Assembly: GCF_001590865.1 (NCBI RefSeq)
Contig: NZ_BBUY01000015.1
Coordinates: forward strand, 1,774 to 65,773
From: Streptomyces sp. NBRC 110611
Lineage (GTDB): Bacteria; Actinomycetota; Actinomycetes; Streptomycetales; Streptomycetaceae
Length of the DNA: 64,000 nucleotides
Direction: 5' to 3'
Made by a program: the position numbers and the translations under genes. The first letter of the stretch is position 1; each line of letters opens with the position of its first letter. The notes below the pieces were generated by a model. The model saw only the letters and a list, made by a program, of their open reading frames with translations, made no database searches and was not told the DNA's origin. Shown here piece after piece: positions 17,253 to 24,615 of this stretch.

Positions 17253-17885
17253 CTAGGGGTAGAGGCGCCCCTGTTCCCAGGGCCCCTGGGGACTCATCCT
17301 GGTGAAAACGACCCGGTCGTGGAGCCGGAACGGCCGATCGGACCAGAACTCCAGGTAAACGGGCCGCACGCGGTAGCCCGTCCAGTGCTCGGGACGGGGC
17401 ACTTCCCGGCCCTCGAAGCGCTTCGCCTGCGCCGCTACGGCATCCTCGAGCAGCTTGCGGGCGGCCAGCGGGCCGGACTGCCGACTGGCCCACGCGCCGA
17501 TCCGGCTGTCGCGCGCACGCGAGGCGAAGTAGGCATCGGATTCGTCCGGGGTGACGAACTCGGCCGGCCCGCGAAAACGCACCTGGCGCCGGAGGCTTTT
17601 CCAGTGCAGTACGCCCGAGGCCTGCATGTTCTCCGCGAGTTCGCGGCCTTTGGCCGAGGCCGTGTTGGTGAAGAACACAAATCCGCGGGAGTCGTGGTGT
17701 TTGAGCAGCACCATACGGACATCCGGGAGCCCGTCGGCACCGGTGGTCGCGATGGCCATCGCATTGGGGTCGTTCAGCTCACTGGCCGACGCTTCCGCCA
17801 GCCACTGCCCGAACAACGTGAACGGAGCGTCTTCGTCGGCGGTACCGGCGGCGTGCTCCGGCAGCCCGTCGCGGGGTATGGACAC
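17253..17885 (-). CDS. pdxH: Pyridoxamine 5'-phosphate oxidase (PdxH family)
   Basis: The 210-aa flavin split barrel has the conserved AIATTGADGLPDVRMVLLK, GFVFFTN..SAKGRELAEN, SRIGAWASRQSGPLAARK and the C-terminal active-site block PVYLEFWSDRPFRLHDRVVF ending in WEQGRLYP. It uses FMN and oxygen to oxidise PMP or PNP to PLP. All signature residues, including the RLHDR motif, are present, so real oxidase activity is likely. Related enzymes such as PhzG work in secondary metabolism on other substrates, and the operon context allows that. GTG 17885 has AGGAG 6 nt upstream. Confidence 0.9.
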   Translation of the reverse strand: MSIPRDGLPEHAAGTADEDAPFTLFGQWLAEASASELNDPNAMAIATTGADGLPDVRMVLLKHHDSRGFVFFTNTASAKGRELAENMQASGVLHWKSLRRQVRFRGPAEFVTPDESDAYFASRARDSRIGAWASRQSGPLAARKLLEDAVAAQAKRFEGREVPRPEHWTGYRVRPVYLEFWSDRPFRLHDRVVFTRMSPQGPWEQGRLYP

Positions 17886-17927
17886 GGCAAACTCCTGCCT
17901 GGCCGGCGGGGCACACCCCGGCCGGCC

Positions 17928-18005
17928 CGAGAAACGCGGATACGAGAAACCCGGATACGAGAAACCCGGGTGCGAGAAATCCGGGTGCGGGAAATCCGGT
18001 GCGGG
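17928..18005 (-). repeat. 15-bp tandem repeat in the operon gap before pdxH
   Basis: Five units of about 15 bp (CGAGAAACCCGGATA and variants) lie in the 177-bp gap between the fold-III decarboxylase-like gene and pdxH. This is the widest gap in the operon, so an internal promoter or transcription brake could lie here. Confidence 0.75.
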
Positions 18006-18062
18006 AACGGATGGGCGTCCGGGCGGCCTCCGGAACTGCGGGAAACCGCCCGGGCCCGGTGA

Positions 18063-19301
18063 TCAGTTCTTGACCGGCTGCTTCTCGGCGAGGAGGTTGC
18101 GCCATTTGTCGAGCTCATCACCGGCGGCCGTGATCAGGTCCATCGACCCGTCGCTGTTCACAAGGACTTCGGCGGCCGGCGGAACGTTGAGGAATTCCAT
18201 GTGCTGGGTGGCACAGTAGGCCCCGGTGTCGAGAATGACCAGGTAACTCGTCGCATCCACTCCTTCCGGGACATGCACCTCCCCGGGCAGGAGGTAGTCG
18301 TTACGGAGGATGGTGCGGCCGCGGACCGCGGCGCTGACGCCCTTCTCGCTGACGATCTCGCGCATGTCCTGGTCGAGGAATGCCGTGTTGTGCCCCCGGT
18401 TGCGCAGCTGCGCCGAGGGCATGAGCATGCGGCAGCCGTTGGTGACGACGAGAGACGAGACCGGCGTGGTGATGACGGAGCGCTCCACCGACATCAGCAG
18501 GGCGCCCGTATCGGCCAGTACGTCGCGTGCGGGCTCGAAGAGGAACGTCACGTCCTCGGGGATGCCCATGCGGCGGGCGGCGTCGGCGAGCCGGCCGAAG
18601 TAGCGGGCCCAGTCGAAGTGCTTGTCCGCCTCGGCATGGGCGTCGTAGTCGAAGCCGTGACCGCCGGCGAAGTTGATGCCCCGGGCGGTGGGGAAGTGCC
18701 GCTGGAAGACCTCGAACATCTCCTCGACGGTGCGGACCATGTCGTCCAGGGAGTTGCCGCTGCCGCAGTACACCTCGACGCAGTCGAGCTCGCGTCCGTA
18801 CTCCTTCAGGAGCGCGGTGAGCCGGTCCAGCTCCCCGTACTTGATGCCGGGCTTTCCGGAGTCGAGGGAGTCGATGCGGACACTGATCGAGGGTGCCCGG
18901 GTGACGAGGGCGTGCGTCACCTCGTCCAGGCTGGCGAGGAAGGTGGGACATCGCGTGTTGTCCCAGAAAGATATCTCCTGGTCGGAGACGTGCCCCGGGG
19001 AGACAATGAACTTGTCGAACCCATGGGCGCGCAGAATCCGGTACTCACTGGGCAGTTGCACCAGGACACCGAAGCCGTCCATTTCCTTGAGCGGTGCGAG
19101 GTGGTGCGGGTTCGAGTTCGGGAAGAACGGAATGTAGAACTCGACCCGGCCTCCCAGTCCCGCGTCGTCCGCGGCTCTTCGCACACGGGCCAGATTCTTG
19201 CGGAACTGGGCTTCGCTGTAGATGAAAACCGGAGTTCCCACCTGATCGGCGATGAGCTTCAAGTCGATCTTACGCAGCCACGAATGGGACAGTGCAGTCA
19301 A
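18063..19301 (-). CDS. PLP fold-type III decarboxylase homologue lacking the PLP lysine
   Basis: The 412-aa protein has the diaminopimelate/ornithine decarboxylase layout: N-terminal barrel (LIADQVGTPVFIYSEAQFRKN), a glycine loop NFAGGHGFDYDA, EPARDVLADTGALL in place of the usual EPGR, and a C-terminal LDTGAYCATQHMEFLNVPP. Where active enzymes have Y-A-v-K-A-N, this protein reads FYIPFFPNSNP near residue 56, so the Schiff-base lysine is missing. The catalytic Cys of the C-terminal domain also seems replaced (GRTILRND). It may be a non-PLP or repurposed enzyme, or a binding protein. The TTG at 19301 is chosen because AAGGGGAG lies 7 nt upstream; a longer in-frame TTG at 19403 lacks this. It is the first gene of the operon. 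Confidence 0.82.
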   Translation of the reverse strand: MTALSHSWLRKIDLKLIADQVGTPVFIYSEAQFRKNLARVRRAADDAGLGGRVEFYIPFFPNSNPHHLAPLKEMDGFGVLVQLPSEYRILRAHGFDKFIVSPGHVSDQEISFWDNTRCPTFLASLDEVTHALVTRAPSISVRIDSLDSGKPGIKYGELDRLTALLKEYGRELDCVEVYCGSGNSLDDMVRTVEEMFEVFQRHFPTARGINFAGGHGFDYDAHAEADKHFDWARYFGRLADAARRMGIPEDVTFLFEPARDVLADTGALLMSVERSVITTPVSSLVVTNGCRMLMPSAQLRNRGHNTAFLDQDMREIVSEKGVSAAVRGRTILRNDYLLPGEVHVPEGVDATSYLVILDTGAYCATQHMEFLNVPPAAEVLVNSDGSMDLITAAGDELDKWRNLLAEKQPVKN

Positions 19302-19380
19302 GACGGAACTCCCCTTCTTGTGTGTGCTCGCGACCGGCAACACAACAGGGGGAACCGACGGACGAAGACAGTGGTGCCAT
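19270..19380 (-). CDS. Putative 36-residue leader ORF overlapping the operon's first gene
   Basis: ATG 19380 has a strong GGGGGGAG 7 nt upstream and opens a 36-codon frame that ends 31 nt inside the decarboxylase-like gene in another frame. The peptide starts MAPLSSSVGSPCCVAGREH and contains no Trp, so it is not a classical trp attenuator peptide. It could couple translation to the downstream TTG start, act as a regulatory uORF, or be chance. The lack of known homologues keeps confidence low. Confidence 0.35.
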   Translation of the reverse strand: MAPLSSSVGSPCCVAGREHTQEGEFRLDCTVPFVAA

Positions 19381-19572
19381 GCAGAAGCTCCCCCCGTGCA
19401 CAATTCAACTAACTTTCCGTGCAGGCTCGACCATGGCTGGATCGCGCTAATTCCTAGCAGTCGCCGAGGGGTGCGGCAACAAAAACTCGAAGACGCTGAC
19501 CGGAAACCGACCAGCTGGCTTGTTCACATACCTGCAATGTTCTGTATCCGGACGGGCGTTGACCAGCCGAAG

Positions 19573-21348
19573 TCAGTGGGCCTGGGCCCAGAGTTGGCCG
19601 AGGTCGAGTCGTATCGCGTGGAATCCGTCCGGGCCACCGACCGTCAGTTGCCCGGTGGGCGTGAAGGCGAGGGAGGTGCAGCGGGAGAGAAGTGGCAGTA
19701 CGCGGACTGTTCCGCTCAGGAGGTGCCACAGGTGGATCTCCTGGTCGTTCCAGGCGGCGGCGAGGACGGGGCCGGCCGGCGTACTGGCGGCGGCGAGGGC
19801 GGTGATCAGTGCCGGCCGTTGATCGAGGGGGTTCTCCATCGGTGCCTGGGAGGTTTCCCAGAGGCGAAGGGAGCCGTCGAGTGCACCGCTGATGACGAAG
19901 GTCAGATCGTCCTCGGGACCCCGCAGGCAGGCCACGGCCGTGACCGGCGCGGTGTGCAGGCGGCAGGACCGGGGCATCGGACGGTACTCGCCGAGCGACC
20001 ACAGGTGCACAGCTCCGTAGGCGTCGCCGATGGCCGCCAAGGACGAGTGGGGACAGCCCCCGATGGCTGTGGGCCGGTGGGAGTCCGCCGTGAGCGACGC
20101 CTGTCCGTGGTGGGAGGCGATGTGCCCGAGCACGGTGGCGGCCGGTCCGTCCTCGTCGGCGGTGACGGCGTGGAGCGGCCCGGTCTCGTCGAGAATCAGC
20201 AGTGCGTCGGAGCTGGATGCCGCGATACCGCAGGGACGCAGGGCAGCCGGTGCAGGGAGCGTTCCCGTCCGGTGTCCCGTGGCCGGATCATGCACGTACA
20301 GTCGGCCGAGGAGATCGGACAAGAGCAGCCCGCCACCCTGCGGGAGATGGACCTGAGCCGCCGTGGGCCGGCCGTGCTGTGCCCAGACGGCGCTCCACTG
20401 GTGCTGTTCCGCGAGGGGCCGCAGGTACTCACTCAGGCTGTGGCTGACCCCGAGGGCGGCGGCGTGCAGCAGGGCTGCCCGTTCGGGAACGCTGTGCTCG
20501 ACGGCGGAGAGCTGCGGGGCCGCCCGTTCCCAGAGAGGACGAAGACCGGCCGGTGCCGCGGTGGCGGGGCTGCGCAGCGCGGCGGTGATGGCGGCGGCCG
20601 GGCCGTGGAGCAAGAACCCCGGATCGGCCAGCAGGGAGGAAACGGCCCTGCTGTCGCCCGCGTCGATGGCGGCGTCGAGTATGCGCACCAGGGACGGGTG
20701 AGGTGCCTGCGACCAGATGGGCCTGCCGTCGGCGGTTGCCGGAATGGTGGCACGCAGGGCGGCGAAACCGATCGGGATGTCGTCGGGGCGTTCGATGCCG
20801 GGGAACGGCAGCGCGCCGAGGTCGATTTCCTGATGTTCCTGGTCGGCGAGGAGTGTGGTCTCTCCTGTCTCCACCACCGCGCGGACGTGGGGGAGTTGCA
20901 GGAGAGGCAGGACGAACGCGTCGACGATGGTCTGCGGATCACCGGCCGGCTGGTCGGAGGGACCGCGGCCGGCGAGGTGGAGGTCGGGCAGCAGGAGCAG
21001 CAGCGGCCGTTGATCGGCGGCCACGCGCTCCAGCAGGCGATGCGGCGGTACGGGTCCGTAGCCGAGCTGGCGTCCCATCTCCCAGGCGACCGCGTCGGTG
21101 ATCAGGCCCTGGGCGGGGACGGTGGCGTGGGCTGTGGTGGCGGGATGGGAAGCCGCGCCGGTGAGAAACCACGCGAGGAGGTGGCTCTTGCCGCTGGAGC
21201 GGCCGCCCCGCAGCAGGCACAACCGCGGCAGACCGGCGCCGGTCGTGGCGGCCCACTCGATGAGGGTTCGGCCGGCGGCCGAACGCTCCGCGGCCGGCGG
21301 CGGCCACTGCGCGGGATCGGGCGCCTGAGTACTGCCGGTGATCGTCAC
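19573..21348 (-). CDS. P-loop ATPase with C-terminal WD40 repeats
   Basis: The N-terminal 250 residues hold a Walker A loop LRGGRSSGKSHLLAWFL near residue 47 and a hydrophobic Walker B-like strand RPLLLLLPDLHL near residue 118. The C-terminal half contains degenerate WD40 blades, for example VISGALDGSLRLWETS and AAWNDQEIHLWHLLSG. The layout resembles a STAND-like NTPase sensor. GTG 21348 lies 25 nt after the SUKH/deaminase gene, so the two are probably co-transcribed as part of the toxin/immunity locus. Function unknown; a role in defence or toxin control is inference. Confidence 0.75.
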   Translation of the reverse strand: MTITGSTQAPDPAQWPPPAAERSAAGRTLIEWAATTGAGLPRLCLLRGGRSSGKSHLLAWFLTGAASHPATTAHATVPAQGLITDAVAWEMGRQLGYGPVPPHRLLERVAADQRPLLLLLPDLHLAGRGPSDQPAGDPQTIVDAFVLPLLQLPHVRAVVETGETTLLADQEHQEIDLGALPFPGIERPDDIPIGFAALRATIPATADGRPIWSQAPHPSLVRILDAAIDAGDSRAVSSLLADPGFLLHGPAAAITAALRSPATAAPAGLRPLWERAAPQLSAVEHSVPERAALLHAAALGVSHSLSEYLRPLAEQHQWSAVWAQHGRPTAAQVHLPQGGGLLLSDLLGRLYVHDPATGHRTGTLPAPAALRPCGIAASSSDALLILDETGPLHAVTADEDGPAATVLGHIASHHGQASLTADSHRPTAIGGCPHSSLAAIGDAYGAVHLWSLGEYRPMPRSCRLHTAPVTAVACLRGPEDDLTFVISGALDGSLRLWETSQAPMENPLDQRPALITALAAASTPAGPVLAAAWNDQEIHLWHLLSGTVRVLPLLSRCTSLAFTPTGQLTVGGPDGFHAIRLDLGQLWAQAH

Positions 21349-21373
21349 TGTGCGGCCATCCCGTCGTGTGCGT

Positions 21374-22210
21374 CTACTGCTGAGGGGGCTGGGCTGCGGC
21401 TTCGGCGAGCAGACGCAGCCCCTCGGCGCGGGACTCCGCGGTCTCGCCATAGGGGAAGTTGTGGGTCAGCTCGGCGTCGGGGAACGTCTGCGCCATCCAC
21501 AGTGAGCAGTAGTGGCCGGGCATGAAGCACGGCTCCAACTCGGTGTGCACCTTCACGATCTGGTCCGCCTCGACGCCCGCCCCGCTCAGCGCGGACCACA
21601 GCCGCTCCTCCGGATGGAGGCCGATGGCTCCGGCCCGGGTGACGATCTGCTTCTGCCCATCCGCGCCGACATACTCCATCGCGGCGTACCACTCGCTGCC
21701 GGCGGTGTCGCGAATATCGTCCAGGACGAGCGGCCACCAGCTCTCGCGGTCGGCGAAGGCCGTGGGGTCCAGGTCGCGCAGGCGCTGCTCCGCGTCCGCG
21801 AACGCCTGCGCGGCGACCCGGGGTTGATCCGCGCCGACGATCGCCCGCAGGGCCTGGTCCAGCACGAGGAGGGACTGCGCGAAGGCTTCCGGGGAGGCAT
21901 TCACATAGCGCGACGGCTCGTCGTAGTCGAGCAGCACAGCCCGCACGACACCGTGCGAGTCGCTGCACAACTCGGTCCCGCGATCGGTGCCGAGCCGCGC
22001 CAGCAGCCGATGCTCCTCCGAGGCCACCTCCCGGCCGACGGCTTCCGCGTAGGAGCCCAGCACGACAGGGGCGTCGGCAGTGGTGGAGAAGTAGGGGCCC
22101 ACCTGCCAGGGGACGGCCACCTGCTCAAGCCGGCGGACGCTGCCCGGCGTACTCATCGGATCGACGGCCGCCTGACCGAAGTGCCGCATCTCGCCCTCAA
22201 GGGCCGCCAT
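21374..22210 (-). CDS. SUKH-4-type immunity domain fused to a deaminase-like domain
   Basis: Residues 25-160 match the SUKH-4 pattern (VPWQVGPYFSTTADAPVVLGSYA, partly given, then LARLGTDRGTELC and RYVNASPEAFAQSL). Residues 190-278 read as a nucleic-acid/nucleotide deaminase-like domain with zinc motifs HPEERLW and ELEPCFMPGHYCSLWM, ending in LTHNFPYG. SUKH proteins bind and neutralise toxins. The ATG has AGGAG 6 nt upstream. The C-terminal domain resembles the deaminase tip of the toxin encoded 0.7 kb upstream (TERGPC..C..WMNERL..THSFDYPE), so immunity-like and toxin-like parts occur in one polypeptide. Confidence 0.75.
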   Translation of the reverse strand: MAALEGEMRHFGQAAVDPMSTPGSVRRLEQVAVPWQVGPYFSTTADAPVVLGSYAEAVGREVASEEHRLLARLGTDRGTELCSDSHGVVRAVLLDYDEPSRYVNASPEAFAQSLLVLDQALRAIVGADQPRVAAQAFADAEQRLRDLDPTAFADRESWWPLVLDDIRDTAGSEWYAAMEYVGADGQKQIVTRAGAIGLHPEERLWSALSGAGVEADQIVKVHTELEPCFMPGHYCSLWMAQTFPDAELTHNFPYGETAESRAEGLRLLAEAAAQPPQQ

Positions 22211-22281
22211 GGATAACTCCTAGATCGATTGCACGCAATCTCAAAGCCGCAGTATTCATCTCAAAGCCGCAGCATTCCGCA

Positions 22282-22851
22282 TTACCTTGCGTCGGGATCG
22301 GAAACCCATTCAAGAATATCGTGCCAGCGTGAATGCGGTACATCGAGAGCCGCCGGATCGATCTGCCTCATCTGCGCGGTGAGACGCTGCTCCGCCCCTT
22401 CAGGGTCGAGCTCTTGCTCCAGTTCCTCGTCATAGTTCGGCCGCTCCAGCGCCAGCAGATAGAGGAAGTGAGCGAAGGAGTGCAGATCCTTGTTGAGCGG
22501 ATACACCTCGTCTTCATCCGAAGGGAGACAGTAAACGACTCCCGTAGCGCCATCCAAGGCGATGTCATCGTAAGGAATCATGCCGAGGAGAACCCAGTTC
22601 GCCGCATTGTCCGGGAGGTTGGTCCACCGGTCCCCCATGTCCTCGTAGCAGGCGCCCACCTTCTTGAGCTCCCGACGGGACCGGTCGATCAGGTCGAACC
22701 AGGGATTGGCGCGGACCGGGAGTCCCACATTGCGCAGGAAGTCCACACTCGCTGCGTGCTCGATCCCGTCAAGCATTCCCTCGGGCAGCGTGAGCAACTC
22801 CTCCGAGCTGAACTCGCCTTCAAGTGTTGTCCGGTCAACGGGCGGCGTCAT
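22282..22851 (-). CDS. SUKH-4-family immunity protein (candidate)
   Basis: A 189-aa acidic cytosolic protein with the SUKH-4-like opening (LPEGMLDGIEHAASVDFLRNVGLP, partly given), a central NWVLLGMIPYDDIALDGATGVVY and a conserved-looking HSFAHFLYLLAL helix. SUKH folds are the common immunity partners of bacterial nuclease and deaminase toxins. It lies directly downstream of the deaminase toxin gene on the same strand (87-bp gap), the normal order for toxin then immunity. ATG 22851 has AAGGA upstream. Base composition is lower in GC than the neighbours, which fits an acquired module. Confidence 0.75.
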   Translation of the reverse strand: MTPPVDRTTLEGEFSSEELLTLPEGMLDGIEHAASVDFLRNVGLPVRANPWFDLIDRSRRELKKVGACYEDMGDRWTNLPDNAANWVLLGMIPYDDIALDGATGVVYCLPSDEDEVYPLNKDLHSFAHFLYLLALERPNYDEELEQELDPEGAEQRLTAQMRQIDPAALDVPHSRWHDILEWVSDPDAR

Positions 22852-22938
22852 GCTGTGTCCTTACCTGTAACACGTGATGAGAGCAAACCGAGTTTATCAC
22901 TCGGCTGGTATGTAACTTCCCTGGATGGCATCGACGCA

Positions 22939-24615
22939 TCACTTGTTGGCCCTCAAGCGGGACAGATATGCCTTGACGTCGTCGTTCATGGCTTTTCTTG
23001 CCGGCTTGGAATCATTTTCCGGATAATCGAAGCTGTGAGTGGTGTCGACGTGCGAGAGTCGCTCGTTCATCCACTCCGCACATCTCGGACCGGACGTGCA
23101 CGGCCCCCGCTCCGTATAGAGCTCCCGCATCCTCCCCTCTTGACCGTCACGGAGGACAGGAAACCCAACGATCCTCTCGGAGTGACGAAAACCGCTGCTT
23201 CTTCCCACCATGATGAAGTCGCCGTGACCGCCTGCACCGTCCATCCTCACTGCCGCATAGTTGTTGGGAGTGCCCGGCTTCCCCGGCTTGGGGCCGTAAG
23301 CGTCGCTCGAATGCCGAGCCAGCTGAGTGGCTCGTGACAACTGCGTGCCTCCGGGCTCAACTCTTCTGGACGGCTGGCGCGGCCGAGGCTTGGTGCCCTG
23401 CGGGTCCAGTTTGACGAGGGGTTCGCCTTCCTGGGGTCGGCCGACGTTGTCTCCGTTGAACTTCAGGCCGATGCGCTGCTTGTCCTCGTCGGTGAGCTTT
23501 TCCTTCTTCCCGTCAGGACGAAGACGCTGGACGGATCCGTCGTCGCCCAGCAGGTACATGGGCGTGCCGTCGTCACGCTTGCGCAATTTGGCCATCGACA
23601 GCGCGGTCTCGTCATCGTTGTCGCGATGGTTCTTGGCCATCTTCTTGACGCCACCGGTCATGGCCTCGTCGAGATGCGCAGCCGTCCTCTTGACGCCCTT
23701 CTCCAGTCCGTCCATGACCTTGTCGATCATCGGAGCGGCGGCGTTGGCGATGACGTCCTTGCCGCGGGTACGCCCGTGATGGCTCTTGGCGCGGCCGAGC
23801 TTGCCACCGGCCTTGTCACGGAAGGTGCCACCGGCACTCTTCAGTCCCGTGACGGCCTTGTCGTGGGCGTCAGGATCGAAAGTGAAGCCGCCGGCACCAC
23901 CGCCGCCGCCTCCCCCTCCCCCGCCGCTCCCGCCGCTCCCGCCGCCGGCACTCAGCAGCTGCATGCCGGTAGCGGCGGATTTCCCGGCATCCTTGCCCGC
24001 CTGGGCCGCATGGCCGAGGTCAACGCCCTTCTGCGCACCAAGGGCGTTGGCCCCGAGCTGCACCACCAAGTCGCCGACCATCGCGCCAAGAGCCTCTTCG
24101 ACAGGGGTCAGGGCGGCACTGACCACCTGCTCGACGACCTGCTGGCAGACCTCTTTGATGATCCTGCGTACCGCCAGGCGGGTGGCCTGAGTGCCGGCCA
24201 GCGCCCCCAACTCGGACAGGCCGAATGTGAAGGGCGCCGCGACCTGAGCGGCGACCACCTCAGCGGCGAGAATGCCGAGTTGGACGATTGCGGCGATCTT
24301 GGCGCCCTCGATGAGCACAGCCACGCCGTCCATGGCTGTCCCGGCCAGGCGCCCGCACTCGGCGAGCCCCTTCAGATGCTTCCCGTTGATCTTGCTCCAG
24401 TGGGCGTTGAGCGCCTCCACCCCCAGCGAACCGCCCGCCGAGCCAACGAGGCTCTGGATGGCTTGATGCGCTTCGTTCGCACCACCATCGATGTCATCCG
24501 CGAACTCCCGCAGCGCATCAGCCATATCGCGGTAATCGTCTTCATCCACATTCGGCCACGAAACGCCGATGATGTCGAGAATCTCATCCGCCCAGCCCGG
24601 TAGCACAACACCCAC
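22939..24615 (-). CDS. Exported polymorphic toxin with C-terminal deaminase domain
   Basis: Residues 1-195 form a WXG100-like helical module (PGWADEILDIIGVSWPNVDE, AAPFTFGLSELGALAG) typical of type VII/ESX-exported toxins. Residues 215-240 are a poly-glycine hinge. The middle is basic and linker-like. The C-terminal 110 residues carry a deaminase zinc site: FRHSERIVGFPVL and ELYTERGPCTSGPRCAEWM. Such domains convert C to U or A to I in nucleic acid or nucleotides of rival cells. GTG 24615 opens the frame with only a weak binding site. The downstream SUKH gene is the likely immunity partner. The N-terminal module is shared with the toxin at 60584. Confidence 0.85.
   Translation of the reverse strand: MGVVLPGWADEILDIIGVSWPNVDEDDYRDMADALREFADDIDGGANEAHQAIQSLVGSAGGSLGVEALNAHWSKINGKHLKGLAECGRLAGTAMDGVAVLIEGAKIAAIVQLGILAAEVVAAQVAAPFTFGLSELGALAGTQATRLAVRRIIKEVCQQVVEQVVSAALTPVEEALGAMVGDLVVQLGANALGAQKGVDLGHAAQAGKDAGKSAATGMQLLSAGGGSGGSGGGGGGGGGGAGGFTFDPDAHDKAVTGLKSAGGTFRDKAGGKLGRAKSHHGRTRGKDVIANAAAPMIDKVMDGLEKGVKRTAAHLDEAMTGGVKKMAKNHRDNDDETALSMAKLRKRDDGTPMYLLGDDGSVQRLRPDGKKEKLTDEDKQRIGLKFNGDNVGRPQEGEPLVKLDPQGTKPRPRQPSRRVEPGGTQLSRATQLARHSSDAYGPKPGKPGTPNNYAAVRMDGAGGHGDFIMVGRSSGFRHSERIVGFPVLRDGQEGRMRELYTERGPCTSGPRCAEWMNERLSHVDTTHSFDYPENDSKPARKAMNDDVKAYLSRLRANK

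Noticed and set aside
17928..18005. CRISPR-like array from the 15-bp repeats
   Set aside because: Units are directly adjacent with no spacers and are too short.
19270..19380. Classical tryptophan attenuator in the operon leader
   Set aside because: The leader peptide has no Trp codon and I see no pair of competing hairpins with a terminator.
19302..19403. In-frame N-terminal extension of the decarboxylase homologue from TTG 19403
   Set aside because: It adds a Cys/Trp/Pro-rich segment with no family match, and the TTG at 19301 has the better-spaced AAGGGGAG.
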